DNA of 64,000 nt from an uncultured beta proteobacterium (GTDB taxonomy: Bacteria > Pseudomonadota > Gammaproteobacteria > Burkholderiales > Burkholderiaceae): assembly GCA_903871735.1 (NCBI GenBank), contig CAIQHU010000071.1, positions 25,474 through 89,473 of the forward strand, read 5' to 3'. Below the pieces are notes generated by a model, which saw nothing but the letters and a program-made list of their open reading frames with translations, did no database searches and was not told the origin of the DNA. Below, piece by piece: positions 49,318 through 61,086 of the stretch. Every line of letters starts with the position of its first letter. Within the stretch, counting starts at the first letter, position 1. Made by a program: the position numbers and the translations under genes.

Positions 49318-49548
49318 TTACTGTGCCTTACGAACAAAGCGGTAAAAGGCCAGACCAGCTAGCAATAAGCCTAATAAAAAAGCGCCTAGCAAAGGAATAA
49401 TCAGTGGAACTTGCAAGGATTGCCCTACAAACCAGTTGAATTCTACTGGATGAGAATTCAGTAAGGCCATCATGAAAAATAATACAAAAAACCCAACCCG
49501 ACTAGCAATCAGTAGGAATCGCCAAACTAGATGCAAAATCTGCATCAT
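49318..49548 (-). CDS. lapA: Lipopolysaccharide assembly protein A
   Basis: A 76-residue protein with two membrane helices (about residues 15-30 and 45-65) of the LapA/DUF1049 family, with the conserved loop [13 protein letters not shown]. It works with LapB. The start overlaps the ihfB stop as ATGA. Confidence 0.92.
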   Translation of the reverse strand: MMQILHLVWRFLLIASRVGFFVLFFMMALLNSHPVEFNWFVGQSLQVPLIIPLLGAFLLGLLLAGLAFYRFVRKAQ

Positions 49549-49907
49549 TCACTTTGGCCATCTTTAACTGGCTTCGCCTTATAGTCAACCCGCTCCCGAA
49601 GTTCTTTCCCAGGCTTAAAATGAGGTACCTTTTTTTCTGGAATTAATACCTGTTCCCCAGACTTCGGGTTACGACCAACCCGCGCGGGTCGCTGATGCAA
49701 CACAAAGCTACCAACCCCTCGAAGCTCAATTCGCTTACCCTTTGACAAAGAACCCGTCATAGTATCAAGCAAAGTTTTAACCGCTAACTCAACATCCTTT
49801 GGCAATAGCTGAGGAAACTGCTCAGCTAATAAATCAACTAACTCCGATCTAGTAATAGATGTCTCTACTGACTGAGATGTAGGTGTAGAAGAAGCAGAGT
49901 CTGTCAT
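49545..49907 (-). CDS. ihfB: Integration host factor beta subunit
   Basis: DNA-bending protein that forms a heterodimer with IhfA. The 120-residue product has the HU/IHF fold with [67 protein letters not shown]. The ORF track starts 12 codons upstream; AGGA eight bases before the ATG at 49907 supports this start. An N-terminal Ser/Thr-rich extension precedes the fold. It follows rpsA, as in most proteobacteria. Confidence 0.96.
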   Translation of the reverse strand: MTDSASSTPTSQSVETSITRSELVDLLAEQFPQLLPKDVELAVKTLLDTMTGSLSKGKRIELRGVGSFVLHQRPARVGRNPKSGEQVLIPEKKVPHFKPGKELRERVDYKAKPVKDGQSE

Positions 49908-49921
49908 ACGTTTAGTCCTGA

Positions 49922-49955
49922 ATAAAAACAACATCACTGCCAAAGGCAGTGATGT
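49922..49955 (-). terminator. Hairpin with T-tract between rpsA and ihfB
   Basis: ACATCACTGCC and GGCAGTGATGT form a perfect 11-bp stem around AAA at 49931-49955. On the minus strand it is followed by TGTTTTTATT, so it resembles an intrinsic terminator, probably partial, which would lower ihfB, lapA and lapB output relative to rpsA. Confidence 0.75.
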
Positions 49956-49964
49956 ATTGGCTGA

Positions 49965-51638
49965 TTACCCTTGATTATCGAATTTTGCTTTTAACAAGGC
50001 ACCTAAATTCGTTGTACCTGAACTAGCATCATTTTGTAACTTACTCATAGCCTGCTGCTGATCAGCGCTATCTTTGGCTTTAATCGACAAATTAATACTG
50101 CGTGATTTACGGTCAACATTAATGATCATCGCAGAAATCGAGTCACCCTCTTTTAATATATTACGCGCATCCTCAACACGATCCGTTGAGATTTCAGATG
50201 CCCGAATATACGCCTCGACTTCGTCTGCTAAATGCACAGTCGCACCCTTGGCATCGACAGTTTTAATCGTACCTGTAACCAACGCACCCTTGTCATTCGC
50301 GGCTGTGTAGTTATTAAATGGATCGCCAGAGAGCTGCTTAATTCCTAAAGAAATCCGCTCTTTTTCCACATCAATAGCAAGCACAACTGTATCAATCTCA
50401 TCACCTTTCTTGAACTTCTTCACAGCTTCTTCGCCAGCTTCATTCCAAGAAATATCCGACAAATGTACCAACCCATCAATGCCGCCGTCTAGTCCAATAA
50501 AGACACCAAAGTCCGTAATCGACTTAATTGCACCAGATAATTTATCGCCTTTATTATGGGTTCTAGCAAACTCATCCCATGGATTCGTCTTGCACTGCTT
50601 CATTCCAAGACTGATGCGACGTTTGTCTTCGTCAATATCTAAAACCATGACTTCAACATCTAAACCTAATTGCACCGCTTTACCAGGAGCAATATTTTTG
50701 TTGGTCCAGTCCATCTCAGAAACGTGCACTAAACCTTCAATACCCGACTCGATCTCAACAAACGCACCGTAATCAGTTAAGTTTGTGACTTTTCCAAATA
50801 AACGCGTATTGGGTGGATAACGTCTGCCAATACCAACCCAAGGATCATCACCTAATTGCTTGATCCCTAAAGAAACACGGTTTTTGTCTTGGTCGTAACG
50901 TAGAATTTTTGCCGTTACTTCTTGTCCAACTGTGAGAACCTCACTCGGGTGTCTCACGCGACGCCAAGCTAAGTCAGTAATGTGTAACAAACCATCAATC
51001 CCACCTAAATCAACAAACGCTCCGTAATCAGTAATGTTCTTGATAATCCCTTGAACAACAGTACCTTCTTTGAGGTTTTCCATTAACTTCTGACGCTCTT
51101 CTCCTTGACTTGCCTCAACCACTGCTCGTCTAGATAAAACAACGTTATTTCTTTTACGGTCTAATTTAATGACCTTAAAGTCCATCGTCTTACCTTCAAA
51201 TGGCGATGTGTCTTTAATAGGGCGAGTATCCAATAAGGATCCAGGTAAAAAAGCCCGGATGCCATTCACCATAACAGTCAGACCACCTTTAACCTTACCA
51301 GTAACTGCTCCAGTGACGATCTCTCCTTGTTCTAGAGCTTTTTCTAGATTCATCCAAGAAGCAAGACGCTTGGCCTTGTCACGGGATAATATCGTATCAC
51401 CGTAACCATTTTCTAAGGCGTCAATCGCCACAGAAACAAAATCACCCGGTTGAACGTCTATTTCACCTTGGTCATTATGGAATTCTTCCACGGGAATAAA
51501 TGCTTCAGACTTTAAGCCTGCATTTACGACTACAAAATTATGGTCAATACGGACCACTTCAGCAGAGATCACCTGCCCAGTTTTCATATTGGATCGGGCT
51601 AAAGACTCTTCAAATAGGGCTGCAAAAGATTCGGACAT
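49965..51638 (-). CDS. rpsA: 30S ribosomal protein S1
   Basis: Large mRNA-binding ribosomal protein with six S1 repeats, for example [34 protein letters not shown] and [32 protein letters not shown]. The ORF track starts at a GTG three codons upstream; [13 protein letters not shown] at 51638 is the familiar start, giving 557 residues. Preceded by a 229-bp gap with tandem repeats that separates it from cmk. Confidence 0.97.
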   Translation of the reverse strand: MSESFAALFEESLARSNMKTGQVISAEVVRIDHNFVVVNAGLKSEAFIPVEEFHNDQGEIDVQPGDFVSVAIDALENGYGDTILSRDKAKRLASWMNLEKALEQGEIVTGAVTGKVKGGLTVMVNGIRAFLPGSLLDTRPIKDTSPFEGKTMDFKVIKLDRKRNNVVLSRRAVVEASQGEERQKLMENLKEGTVVQGIIKNITDYGAFVDLGGIDGLLHITDLAWRRVRHPSEVLTVGQEVTAKILRYDQDKNRVSLGIKQLGDDPWVGIGRRYPPNTRLFGKVTNLTDYGAFVEIESGIEGLVHVSEMDWTNKNIAPGKAVQLGLDVEVMVLDIDEDKRRISLGMKQCKTNPWDEFARTHNKGDKLSGAIKSITDFGVFIGLDGGIDGLVHLSDISWNEAGEEAVKKFKKGDEIDTVVLAIDVEKERISLGIKQLSGDPFNNYTAANDKGALVTGTIKTVDAKGATVHLADEVEAYIRASEISTDRVEDARNILKEGDSISAMIINVDRKSRSINLSIKAKDSADQQQAMSKLQNDASSGTTNLGALLKAKFDNQG

Positions 51639-51779
51639 GAATTTCACTTATCTGGTTGGCATTGCCAACGGGTTAGGTTGTAAATCCCTTGTTGTGGCAC
51701 ATTATTGAACCTAAAATAGGCGCGCCAGAATTCAAAAAGGGGCTTTTAATACATCTTTCATACTTGTTACCGCTGTAAT

Positions 51780-51815
51780 ACTTGTATTACTACTTGTGTT
51801 ACTACTTGTGTTGCT
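51780..51815. repeat. 12-bp tandem repeat in the cmk-rpsA gap
   Basis: Three imperfect 12-base copies: ACTTGTATTACT, ACTTGTGTTACT and ACTTGTGTTGCT. A degenerate copy may precede them at 51762. Confidence 0.75.
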
Positions 51816-51832
51816 ACAAACTACTTATTTGC

Positions 51833-51870
51833 ACTGACTTACTGAACTGACTTACTGAACTGACTTACTA
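51833..51870. repeat. 13-bp tandem repeat starting at the cmk stop
   Basis: Two exact copies of ACTGACTTACTGA plus a 12-base third copy, ACTGACTTACTA, whose last three bases are the complement of the cmk stop codon. It lies 17 bp from the 12-bp array and in the rpsA upstream region. Confidence 0.8.
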
Positions 51871-52554
51871 CGCCAACTTATACCAAGTTAAGATGGTTTG
51901 AACCGCCTGCTCTATACCCATCTCACTCGTGTCTAGCAAAAAAGCATCTGCCGTTTTTATTAGTGGAGCTGTTTGGCGCGATGTATCTAAGCCATCACGA
52001 TCTACTAAATCTTTCGTCAGAATGTCTATATTAGCAGAAATTCCTTTGGATATCAATTGTTTATGTCTTCTTTGTGCACGAATTTCCACACGCGCAGTTA
52101 AAAACACCTTTAACTTCGCCTGCGGAAAGATTACCGTAGACATATCCCGGCCATCAGCGACTAATCCCGGAGCCTGCAAAAAACTCCGTTGCAAGGCAAA
52201 TAAAGCCTGTCTTACTAAAGGTTGCGCACCCACCGCGGACGCTCTCTTACCCATTTCTTCAGTCCGAATCGCCGCACTAACCTCTTGTCCATCCAAGTAA
52301 ATTAGATCTGCATCAAAATGAATTTTTAATCGGCTCGTCGCCGCACCCAACCGAATGCCATCAGTTAAATCAATATCTTGCCAAAGACTAGCCAAGCCAA
52401 CCAAGCGATATAAAGCCCCGCTATCTAAGTAATGAAACCCCAAATGCTTAGCAACTAGTTGAGCAACTGACCCCTTGCCTGAAGCAGAAGGGCCATCAAT
52501 AGCAATGACCGGCAACTTGTGATGATCTAGCAAATCTTGAGTATCGAAAACCAC
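51868..52554 (-). CDS. cmk: Cytidylate kinase
   Basis: Phosphorylates CMP and dCMP. The 228-residue protein has the P-loop [23 protein letters not shown], the substrate region [23 protein letters not shown] and RRHKQL. The start is GTG, overlapping the aroA stop by one base (TAGTG). Position between aroA and rpsA is standard. Confidence 0.96.
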   Translation of the reverse strand: MVFDTQDLLDHHKLPVIAIDGPSASGKGSVAQLVAKHLGFHYLDSGALYRLVGLASLWQDIDLTDGIRLGAATSRLKIHFDADLIYLDGQEVSAAIRTEEMGKRASAVGAQPLVRQALFALQRSFLQAPGLVADGRDMSTVIFPQAKLKVFLTARVEIRAQRRHKQLISKGISANIDILTKDLVDRDGLDTSRQTAPLIKTADAFLLDTSEMGIEQAVQTILTWYKLA

Positions 52555-53921
52555 TATTGCTCCAGCGTAGGTGATTGCCCAATTAAGGCTAAGAACTCTG
52601 AAAAATAATTTGGGAAAGTCTTACCAACACAATCTGGATCATTAATTAAAACCGGCAATGGCCCAAAAGCCGCTAAGGAAAAACACATTGCCATACGGTG
52701 ATCGTCATACGTATCTACCCCAGCAACAGGGGATTGCCACTCCGCTGGAGCTTGCACCACTATAAAATCATCTCCCGACTCGACTAGCGCACCAAATTTA
52801 CGTAACTCAGTTTGCATCGCTAAAATACGATCCGTCTCTTTCACTTTCCAACTGGCAATCCCAGTTAAACGCGTTTTACCACGGGCAAAAAGGCCCAACA
52901 CAGCTAAAGTCATCGCCGCATCTGGAATAGCCGTGCAATCTAAATCAATGCCCTGTAATTGTCCATCGGGATGATCAATGCCACGGACCTCAATCCAATC
53001 ATTACCTTGCGTAATATTGGCACCCATCATGGATAAGGCCTTCGCAAAAGCCATATCCCCTTGAATACTATCTCGGCCGACTCCTCGCAAAGTCAATGGA
53101 CCGCCACCCAGTGCACCTGCAGCTAAAAAATAAGATGCCGAGGAAGCGTCCCCTTCAACCCAATAATCTCCGGGTGAGACATAGGGACTGATCATCCCCG
53201 AAGCAAGCGGTGGAATAGTAAAAGTTTGCCAGGCGTCGTTCTTTACTTCTACTCCAAAATGCTGCAATAGATTCAATGTGATGTCTATATACGGTTTGGA
53301 AATAAGCTCACCGACTACTGTAATCTGGATCGGCTTGGTCGAACGCGTTAATGGTAATGCCATCAGTAATGCTGTCAAAAACTGACTCGATACATCTCCA
53401 CGCACCCGCACTGGCTCCTCTACCTGAATTACTCCCCGATGAATTTGAATCGGCGGATAACCCTCCTGACCCAGATAATCAATGCGAGCCCCAATCGCTA
53501 ATAAACCATCCACCAAATCTTTAATCGGACGCTCATGCATGCGAGCTACACCATGCAAATGGTACTCACCACCCAAAATCGCCAGAGCAGCAGTCAGCGG
53601 CCGAATCGCCGTGCCAGCATTACCCATCATTAAATCAGCCTGCGATTGCAGAAAAGTGCCGCCACCACCTGCAACGATCAGAACCTCATTCTGAACATCG
53701 AAGCTCTTTGAGAGATGCGTATGTAATTGCACCCCTAAACGTTCGAGTGCCATACGCATTACCTGGGTATCATCAGCATCTAATAAGCCATGTAACCGAG
53801 TCGAACCTTGCGCCAGCGCACTTAACAATAAAACCCGATTCGAAATACTTTTAGATCCAGGCAAAACAATTTCCCCACGGGCTACTTTAGTAGGCAATAA
53901 TTGCATTAACTTGCTCGACAT
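52554..53921 (-). CDS. aroA: 3-phosphoshikimate 1-carboxyvinyltransferase (EPSP synthase)
   Basis: Sixth step of the shikimate pathway. The 455-residue protein has [17 protein letters not shown] near residue 20, the [14 protein letters not shown] motif near 105 and the late [13 protein letters not shown]. The GNAGTAIRP motif is the usual glyphosate-sensitive type, apart from ordinary variation. Part of a five-gene amino-acid series ending in cmk. Confidence 0.96.
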   Translation of the reverse strand: MSSKLMQLLPTKVARGEIVLPGSKSISNRVLLLSALAQGSTRLHGLLDADDTQVMRMALERLGVQLHTHLSKSFDVQNEVLIVAGGGGTFLQSQADLMMGNAGTAIRPLTAALAILGGEYHLHGVARMHERPIKDLVDGLLAIGARIDYLGQEGYPPIQIHRGVIQVEEPVRVRGDVSSQFLTALLMALPLTRSTKPIQITVVGELISKPYIDITLNLLQHFGVEVKNDAWQTFTIPPLASGMISPYVSPGDYWVEGDASSASYFLAAGALGGGPLTLRGVGRDSIQGDMAFAKALSMMGANITQGNDWIEVRGIDHPDGQLQGIDLDCTAIPDAAMTLAVLGLFARGKTRLTGIASWKVKETDRILAMQTELRKFGALVESGDDFIVVQAPAEWQSPVAGVDTYDDHRMAMCFSLAAFGPLPVLINDPDCVGKTFPNYFSEFLALIGQSPTLEQ

Positions 53922-53923
53922 TG

Positions 53924-54865
53924 CTAAGCCTGCCAGCGATTACGAGAAATGCTAGCAAGCGTAAATAACTGCTCAAGTGTGACGCGATCTTCAGCCACAA
54001 TGGACTCTTTCAAATGACTAACAATCTGTAAATATGTGTCTAATTCTTGCAAAATAGCGGTTCGGTTTGCTAAAGTGATATCGCACCACATTTCTGGACT
54101 AGAGGCAGCAATCCGCGTAAAGTCTCTAAAGCCTGCTCCTGCATGCGTAAATTTTTTATCGGCATCATCTGCATTGGCAACTTGTAACATCAATGCATAA
54201 GACAGCAAATGCGGCAAATGAGAAACTGTCGCAAAAATATGATCGTGCTCTAGCGCTGACATCTTAAAAATTAATGACCCTAAACGATGCCAAAACTCTT
54301 CTATTACGCTGATAAAGTCAAGCCGATTCTCTGGTATTGGACAAATCATGACTTGTCGATCTACAAATAAATCTTTGCGCGCAGCTAATGCACCGTGCTG
54401 TGCACCACCAGCAATTGGATGGCAAGCTACGAATTGATTAACCCGCTCACCAAGTGCGGCTTTAGCTGAGGCAATCACATCAGACTTGGTACTACCAACA
54501 TCAATCACAACAGTCTGCTCACGAAGGTGTGGCAAAATTTGCTCAAGCATAGCCTGCGTCTGCGCTACCGGCACAGATAAAATAATTAGATCAGATTGTG
54601 AACATAAAGTGGCCAGTTCAACAACCTCATCAATCGCACCGATTTGCTTGGCTTGATCTAGATTTTTTTGGGTTCGCCCAAAGCCAATAACCCGCTCGAC
54701 CAGATCCCCACTTTTCATGGCTAAACCTAATGAGCCGCCAATCAAACCAACACCAATTAAACCAGCAGTGCGAAACATAACAGATTTAGCAGAAGTCAAC
54801 GAAGTGGTGTTCGACAAAATAAACTTTCGTGGTTTTTTATTGATATTTGATAATTTACATGGCAT
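53924..54865 (-). CDS. tyrA: Prephenate dehydrogenase
   Basis: Oxidises prephenate on the route to tyrosine. The 313-residue protein has the NAD motif [31 protein letters not shown], and [15 protein letters not shown] with the catalytic His. The ORF start overlaps the hisC stop by one base (TAATG) and leaves a 29-residue Lys/Ser/Thr-rich stretch before MFRTAGLIG. The second ATG at 54778 would give the usual N-terminus, so the start is uncertain. Confidence 0.92.
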   Translation of the reverse strand: MPCKLSNINKKPRKFILSNTTSLTSAKSVMFRTAGLIGVGLIGGSLGLAMKSGDLVERVIGFGRTQKNLDQAKQIGAIDEVVELATLCSQSDLIILSVPVAQTQAMLEQILPHLREQTVVIDVGSTKSDVIASAKAALGERVNQFVACHPIAGGAQHGALAARKDLFVDRQVMICPIPENRLDFISVIEEFWHRLGSLIFKMSALEHDHIFATVSHLPHLLSYALMLQVANADDADKKFTHAGAGFRDFTRIAASSPEMWCDITLANRTAILQELDTYLQIVSHLKESIVAEDRVTLEQLFTLASISRNRWQA

Positions 54866-56010
54866 TACGAATGCGGATAAAGTGGCGCTAAAGATTTTTC
54901 AAGAGCACTTAAAAATGCCGCGTTTTCTGCAGGCAATCCAATGGAAACTCGCAACCATTTTGGTAAGCCATAATTAGCCACAGGACGAACAATCACCCCT
55001 TGCTTTAATAAGGCTAAATTGACTCGGGCTCCAGCTCCATCATCTGCGCCAACTTGCACCAAGATAAAGTTACCAGAGGATGGTAAATAGTGCAGCCCCA
55101 TCTGGGTAAATGCTGTGGTTAATTGCTGATACCCCTGCCGATTCAAAGTGGCTCCTTGATCTAAAAATTCCTGATCAAACAGGGCTGCAATGGCAGCAGC
55201 CTGCGCTAATGTGTTGACATTAAAGGGTTGCCGAATGCGGTTTAGTAAATCCGTTAACTCTGGCTGTGCCACACTATAGCCAAGCCGTAGACCTGCCAAA
55301 CCATAGGCTTTAGAAAAGCTTCTAGAAACGAGTAAATGAGGATACTGGCGAACCATCGCAATCGCATCATACTGCTGCTCAGCAGGTAAGTATTCGTTGT
55401 AGGCTTCGTCTAAAACGACGACTATATGCTGGGGAACTGCTCCTAAAAAATCAGCAATTTCTTGGCCAGTTAAAAAACTACCCGTTGGATTATTCGGGTT
55501 GGCTACAAAAATTAATTTGGTCTTTGACGTAATGGCAGCTAACATGCCAGTTAAATCATGCCCAAGATCTATTGGCTTAGCATTAATCTCAACGGCTTGA
55601 GCGCCAACAGCTTGGGTTGCTAAAGGATATACGGCAAAAGCATGCTTCGAAAAAATAACCTCGTCACCACCCTGCGCAACTGCCCGAGTAGTTAACTCTA
55701 AAATATCGTTACTACCATTACCCAAAGTTAACCAATCACTTGGCACATGGATTTTTCGACTAATTGCTGCTTTTAATTCAAAGCCATTTGAATCAGGATA
55801 GCGACCTAGATCAGCTATCGCATCAGCCATCGCCCGCTTTGCAGACTCTGGAATGCCCAAAGGATTCTCATTGGATGCGAGCTTAATAATCTGGTCCTCA
55901 ACTAAACCAAACTCCCGAGCAACTTCACTGATTGGTCGACCTCCAACGTATGGTGCTATTGCCTTGACTTGATCTAAGCCAATAGCTGAAGTCTTATTTT
56001 GGTTCGTCAT
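54865..56010 (-). CDS. hisC: Histidinol-phosphate aminotransferase
   Basis: PLP aminotransferase of fold type I, here in the aromatic amino acid cluster, where such enzymes may also transaminate aromatic keto acids. The 381-residue protein has LASNENPLG, FVANPNNPTGSFL, VVLDEAYNEYL and the PLP lysine motif SRSFSKAYGLAGLRLGY. A dual His/Tyr/Phe role is inferred from position between pheA and tyrA. Confidence 0.93.
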   Translation of the reverse strand: MTNQNKTSAIGLDQVKAIAPYVGGRPISEVAREFGLVEDQIIKLASNENPLGIPESAKRAMADAIADLGRYPDSNGFELKAAISRKIHVPSDWLTLGNGSNDILELTTRAVAQGGDEVIFSKHAFAVYPLATQAVGAQAVEINAKPIDLGHDLTGMLAAITSKTKLIFVANPNNPTGSFLTGQEIADFLGAVPQHIVVVLDEAYNEYLPAEQQYDAIAMVRQYPHLLVSRSFSKAYGLAGLRLGYSVAQPELTDLLNRIRQPFNVNTLAQAAAIAALFDQEFLDQGATLNRQGYQQLTTAFTQMGLHYLPSSGNFILVQVGADDGAGARVNLALLKQGVIVRPVANYGLPKWLRVSIGLPAENAAFLSALEKSLAPLYPHS

Positions 56011-56028
56011 AAAACCTCTTCCATGAAT

Positions 56029-57150
56029 TCAAATCTTACTCTTTGGATAAGACCCAACGCATTTATAAAAAGCCGCCATACTCCTTAATTCTTGTAAGGC
56101 ACTGGCAATATGTACTTCTGACTGGTGACCCTCAATATCAATATAAAAGTGATACTCCCAAGTGCCCCTGCGGGCTGGTCTAGATTCAAGCCGCGTCATC
56201 GAAACACCATATTTAGCAAGTGGCGCGAGTAGTTGATATACAGCACCAGGCTCATTAGCCACCGATAAAATCAAGGAGGTCTGGTCATGTCCACTCGGCG
56301 CACAAGCGTGCTGGCCAATCACCACGAATCGTGTACGATTGTGCACATCGTCTTGAATTGCAGCATGCACAACTTGTAAGCCATAATGCTTAGCAGCGCC
56401 TAAACTAGCAATCGCTGCTAACTCAGGATCGACTGAGGCTAATTTAGCAGCCTGCGCATTACTACTAACTGCCTGCCTTTGCAAATGCGGCGCATGAACG
56501 TTTAACCACTCTTGACATTGGGCTAATGCTTGCGCATGAGCAAGAACCTGCTTGACTCGCGATAAATCTGTCGAAACGGATAAGAGCGCATGCTCAATCG
56601 GAATAGAAATCTCCCCACTAATAATCAAATTGGTATCTAACAATAAATCTAAGGTTCTAGATATCGCCCCCTCTGAAGAGTTCTCAATCGGCACCACTCC
56701 ATAAGTAGCCCGCCCCGCCTGCACCGATCGAAAAACATCATCCAAACTATGACAGTCCATCAGTACAATCGAATGACCAAAAAATTGCAACGTGGCATCT
56801 TCAGAAAAAGTTCCAGTAGGACCTAAATAAGCGACTGTAAGCTGCTCTTCAATGGCTCTACAGGCAGACATAATTTCTAACCAAATTGCTTGTAAGCCAT
56901 CATTCTTGAGAGGTCCAGGATTGATTTGAGCAATCTTTTCTAAAATCTGCCGCTCACGTTCTGGCCGAAATACCGCCGATCCAAATTCCTGCTTAACATG
57001 ACCAACCTCAAGAGCAAGTCCTGCCCGCCGACTTAATAACTCGATTAATTGCCGATCTACTTCATCAATCTTGATTCGTAATGGGGCCAAACGTAGTTCT
57101 TCTTGACGCAGTTCCTCTTGAGGCTGCTTTTCCTGATTATCTTTTGTCAT
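56029..57150 (-). CDS. pheA: Chorismate mutase/prephenate dehydratase
   Basis: Bifunctional enzyme for phenylalanine synthesis. The 373-residue protein has an N-terminal chorismate mutase domain (about residues 20-110), the prephenate dehydratase domain starting VAYLGPTGTFSEDATLQFFG with the TRFVVIG motif, and a C-terminal ACT regulatory domain with SLILSVANEPGAVYQLLAP and ESRPARRGTWEYHFYIDIEG. Its start overlaps the serC stop as ATGA. Confidence 0.95.
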   Translation of the reverse strand: MTKDNQEKQPQEELRQEELRLAPLRIKIDEVDRQLIELLSRRAGLALEVGHVKQEFGSAVFRPERERQILEKIAQINPGPLKNDGLQAIWLEIMSACRAIEEQLTVAYLGPTGTFSEDATLQFFGHSIVLMDCHSLDDVFRSVQAGRATYGVVPIENSSEGAISRTLDLLLDTNLIISGEISIPIEHALLSVSTDLSRVKQVLAHAQALAQCQEWLNVHAPHLQRQAVSSNAQAAKLASVDPELAAIASLGAAKHYGLQVVHAAIQDDVHNRTRFVVIGQHACAPSGHDQTSLILSVANEPGAVYQLLAPLAKYGVSMTRLESRPARRGTWEYHFYIDIEGHQSEVHIASALQELRSMAAFYKCVGSYPKSKI

Positions 57151-58247
57151 GCAGAACGCCTTTCGAATTCTTTCATAAAAGCGACTAGCTGCTCTACGCC
57201 CGCAAGCGGCATCGCATTGTAAATACTTGCCCTTAAGCCACCTGCACTTTTATGCCCCTTTAACCCTAATAAACCAGCAGCCTGGGACTCGGCTAAAAAA
57301 CGCTCTTGTAAAGACTCATCCTGGAGATAAAAAGTGACATTCATCCGCGAGCGATATCGACGATCTACCCGGGCATCATACAAAGAACTTTTATCTAATA
57401 AATCATATAAAAGCTGCGATTTTTTTTGATTGATTAATTCTATTGCAGCAACTCCACCTTGCTGTTTAATCCACTCAAAAACTTGACCAGCAAAATAAAT
57501 ATTAAATGTCGGTGGCGTATTAATCATTGAATCAGTCTCAGCCTGCACTTGCCAATCCCAAATGGTCGGAGTCAGCGGCATCGCATGCCCAATTAAATCT
57601 TTTCGAACAATCACAATTGTGAGGCCAGCAGGACCGATATTTTTTTGAATCCCACCAAATAGAACCCCATATTTAGAAATATCCATCACCCGTGAAAGCA
57701 TATGGCTAGAGATATCAGCAACTAAGGGCACATCACCGACATCAGGCGGTTCATCAAATTCAACGCCACCAACAGTCTCATTACTACAAATATGCACGTA
57801 TGCGGAATCTGCTGATAATTGCCAAGAATTTCTCTGCGGAACAGTTGTATATTGCTGGGCAGAACTCGTTGCCGCTAACCGGGCATTACCATATTTACCG
57901 GCTTCCTTAATCGACTTAGCAGACCAGACACCAGTCACAACAAAATCAGCCTGCGGATCTTTTTTAGCTAATCCCATTAAATTCATCGGTATAGCAGCGT
58001 TCATCCCCATTGCCCCACCCGGCAATAAAAGAATTTGATAGTTGCTAGGAACTTGCATTAAATCCGTCAGATCTGCTATGGCTTTTTGATAACAGGCCAT
58101 GAATGCTTTACTGCGGTGACTGACTTCCATGACACCTGCTCCAAGGCCTTGCCAATTCAAAATATCTTGACTAGCTTCTTCTAAGACCTCTTTGGGAAGC
58201 ATTGCAGGACCAGGTGCAAAGTTATAAACACGATTGTCAAATACCAT
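57147..58247 (-). CDS. serC: Phosphoserine aminotransferase
   Basis: PLP enzyme for serine and pyridoxine synthesis. The 366-residue protein has the start FAPGPAMLPKEVLEEA, SHRSKAFM, and the PLP lysine in FGGIQKNIGPAGLTIVIV. Located between gyrA and pheA as in Burkholderiales; coupled to pheA by ATGA. Confidence 0.95.
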   Translation of the reverse strand: MVFDNRVYNFAPGPAMLPKEVLEEASQDILNWQGLGAGVMEVSHRSKAFMACYQKAIADLTDLMQVPSNYQILLLPGGAMGMNAAIPMNLMGLAKKDPQADFVVTGVWSAKSIKEAGKYGNARLAATSSAQQYTTVPQRNSWQLSADSAYVHICSNETVGGVEFDEPPDVGDVPLVADISSHMLSRVMDISKYGVLFGGIQKNIGPAGLTIVIVRKDLIGHAMPLTPTIWDWQVQAETDSMINTPPTFNIYFAGQVFEWIKQQGGVAAIELINQKKSQLLYDLLDKSSLYDARVDRRYRSRMNVTFYLQDESLQERFLAESQAAGLLGLKGHKSAGGLRASIYNAMPLAGVEQLVAFMKEFERRSA

Positions 58248-58282
58248 ATTGCGGACCTGGTCAAATTTAAATATTGGTAAGA

Positions 58283-60970
58283 TTAAGTCTCGGTGGGATC
58301 GTCACCAACACTCGAGTCTAGATCATCCGAAGATAAAATATCCTCACCATCTACAGCGTCTTCACTCTCAGCAATTCGCTGCAATCCTGATAGGTAAGTA
58401 CCCTCGTCAACATTAATTAAGGTGACGCCCTGGGTAGAACGTCCCATTTCTCGGATTTCTGAGACGCGTGTTCGAACTAAAATACCACCACTGGTAATTA
58501 ACATAATCTGGTCTTCATTCGAGACAAGTGCGGCAGCTACTAATTTGCCATTACGATCCGATGTTTGAATCGCAATCATCCCCTTCGTACCTCGACCATG
58601 ACGCGTATATTCGGCAATTGGCGTGCGCTTTCCATAGCCATTTTGCGTCGCCGTCAATACGCTACTTGGCGAGACCTGACCCGCGTCGCTTGCAATCGTA
58701 ACACCCTCTAATTCACTCGGGGCAACTAACATAGCGATCACCTCGTGACCCTCGCCAAGATTCATACCCTTCACTCCACGCGCAGTCCGCCCCATCGGAC
58801 GAACATCGTTCTCATCAAACCGCACGGCTTTTCCAGCGTCTGAAAATAACATCACGTCATGGTGACCATCCGTAATTGCAGCACCAATTAAAATATCACC
58901 TTCGTCTAGATCGACCGCAATAATCCCCGATTTACGCGGATTAGAAAAGTCACTCAACCGGGATTTTTTTACGACTCCAAAACGGGTTGCCATAAAGACA
59001 TACTGGCTGTCTAAATAGCCCTTAATTGGCAATATAGTAGTAATTTTCTCGCCCTCTATTAGGGGGAACATATTAACAATTGGCTTGCCACGTGAAGTCC
59101 TACTACCCTGCGGGACCTCCCAAACCTTTAACCAATACAATCTACCGCGATCTGAAAAACACAAAATCGTATCGTGCGTATTGGCAACAAATAAAGTCTC
59201 TATCCAATCTTCATCTTTGGTTGTAGTGGCTTGCTTGCCACGACCACCCCGTTTTTGGGCACGGTACTCGGTTAGAGGTTGACTCTTCATATAACCCGTA
59301 TTGGATAGGGTTACAACCAAGTCCTGAGGAGTAATTAAATCTTCAGTAAATAACTCCGTTGCGTTCATCTCAATCTGCGAGCGACGCCCTGTATCAGAGC
59401 CCTCTTGTCCAAACTCGGCTTTAGCGAGTAATAACTCAGATCGAATAACCTCCGTTACCCGATCTGGTCGAGATAATAAATCTAATAAATCAGAAATCTC
59501 ATCCATGACTTCCCGATACTCCAGCACAATCTTATCTTGCTCAAGACCCGTTAAACGCTGCAGACGCATTTGTAAAATTTCCTGAGCTTGATCCTCAGAC
59601 AAGCGGTATAAACCATCCGCTTGTAAACCAAGCTCTGCTGGTAAACGTTCCGGCCGATAGGCTTGCCGCCCTCCCTGAGTGCTAATCGATGCGCGCGATA
59701 ACATTTCTCGCACAACACTCGAGTCCCAGACCTGATTGAGTAGTTCCTTTTTAGCCTCTGGAGGATTTGGCGCTGCCTTAATTAATGCAATAAATTCATC
59801 AATATTCGCTAAAGCAACTGCTAAACCTTCTAAAACATGCCCACGATCCCTGGCTTTACGCAACTCAAAAAGCGTTCGACGTGTAACAACTTCTCGCCGA
59901 TGTCGCAAGAAACATTCAAGCATTTGCTTTAAGTTCAGTAAGCGTGGCTGGTTATCTACCAAAGCCACCATGTTCATACCGAAATTATCTTGTAATTGAG
60001 TGTTTTTATAGAGATTATTTAATATGACCTCGGGCACTTCGTTTCGTTTGAGCTCAATCACGACCCGCATACCAGACTTATCAGATTCGTCACGAATATC
60101 TGAAATACCCTCAATCTTCTTCTCAGTAACTAACTCAGCGATTCGCTCTAGTAAATTCTTTTTATTCACTTGATACGGAAGCTCGTCCACAATAATCGAT
60201 TGACGTTGCCCCTTTTCCATGTCCTCAAAGTGGGTCTTGGCACGCATAATGACTCGCCCACGGCCAGTTCGATACCCCTCGCGCACTCCTTGAATGCCGT
60301 AAATAGTGGCAGCTGTCGGAAAATCAGGTGCAGGAATCAACTCAATCAGCTCGTCAATCGTGCAATCCGGATTTTCTAAGAGAAATATACAGCCAGCAAT
60401 TACTTCATCAATATTGTGAGGCGGGATATTCGTTGCCATACCAACCGCAATCCCAGAAGACCCATTAATGAGTAAATTAGGGATTTTGGCAGGTAATATG
60501 AGCGGCTCTTTTTCACTACCGTCATAATTGGGGCCAAAATCGACTGTCTCCTTGTCGATATCGTTGAGTAATTCATGGGCAATCTTCGATAAGCGAATCT
60601 CGGTATAACGCATAGCCGCCGCATTATCCCCGTCTACGGACCCGAAATTACCTTGTCCGTCAACCAGCATATATCGCAAAGAAAAGTTCTGCGCCATTCG
60701 GACTATCGTGTCATAAACCGCAGTATCGCCGTGGGGATGGTACTTTCCAATCACATCCCCAACAATACGGGCTGACTTCTTATAAGCCCTATTCCAGTCA
60801 TTATTGAGCTCATGCATGGCAAAAAGCACCCGCCGGTGGACCGGCTTTAGACCATCTCTGGCATCTGGCAGGGCTCTGCCAACAATCACACTCATTGCGT
60901 AGTCCAAATAGGACCGCCGCATTTCATCTTCTAGTGATACGGGTATTGTTTCTTTAGCGACTTGTTCCAT
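58283..60970 (-). CDS. gyrA: DNA gyrase subunit A
   Basis: Catalytic subunit that breaks and rejoins DNA for supercoiling. The 895-residue protein has the active-site Tyr122 in [10 protein letters not shown], the quinolone-region [13 protein letters not shown] (Thr at position 83, Asp at 87) and the GyrA box QKRGGRGK near residue 565. Six beta-pinwheel blades and an acidic tail follow. It heads the gyrA-serC-pheA-hisC-tyrA-aroA-cmk series. Confidence 0.98.
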   Translation of the reverse strand: MEQVAKETIPVSLEDEMRRSYLDYAMSVIVGRALPDARDGLKPVHRRVLFAMHELNNDWNRAYKKSARIVGDVIGKYHPHGDTAVYDTIVRMAQNFSLRYMLVDGQGNFGSVDGDNAAAMRYTEIRLSKIAHELLNDIDKETVDFGPNYDGSEKEPLILPAKIPNLLINGSSGIAVGMATNIPPHNIDEVIAGCIFLLENPDCTIDELIELIPAPDFPTAATIYGIQGVREGYRTGRGRVIMRAKTHFEDMEKGQRQSIIVDELPYQVNKKNLLERIAELVTEKKIEGISDIRDESDKSGMRVVIELKRNEVPEVILNNLYKNTQLQDNFGMNMVALVDNQPRLLNLKQMLECFLRHRREVVTRRTLFELRKARDRGHVLEGLAVALANIDEFIALIKAAPNPPEAKKELLNQVWDSSVVREMLSRASISTQGGRQAYRPERLPAELGLQADGLYRLSEDQAQEILQMRLQRLTGLEQDKIVLEYREVMDEISDLLDLLSRPDRVTEVIRSELLLAKAEFGQEGSDTGRRSQIEMNATELFTEDLITPQDLVVTLSNTGYMKSQPLTEYRAQKRGGRGKQATTTKDEDWIETLFVANTHDTILCFSDRGRLYWLKVWEVPQGSRTSRGKPIVNMFPLIEGEKITTILPIKGYLDSQYVFMATRFGVVKKSRLSDFSNPRKSGIIAVDLDEGDILIGAAITDGHHDVMLFSDAGKAVRFDENDVRPMGRTARGVKGMNLGEGHEVIAMLVAPSELEGVTIASDAGQVSPSSVLTATQNGYGKRTPIAEYTRHGRGTKGMIAIQTSDRNGKLVAAALVSNEDQIMLITSGGILVRTRVSEIREMGRSTQGVTLINVDEGTYLSGLQRIAESEDAVDGEDILSSDDLDSSVGDDPTET

Positions 60971-61086
60971 GTAACGATTTTAACATGTGCATTAGCGATA
61001 ATGTTGGATGAATGAGACAGTTCCTTACAAATCAAGGGACTAATAACAGAAATCGCAAAAAGATGATGCTACAATAAATCAGCATT

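Noticed and set aside
60704-60740. Thr at GyrA position 83 as a quinolone-resistance mutation
   Set aside because: Thr at this place is the natural residue in many bacteria; it does not by itself indicate resistance.
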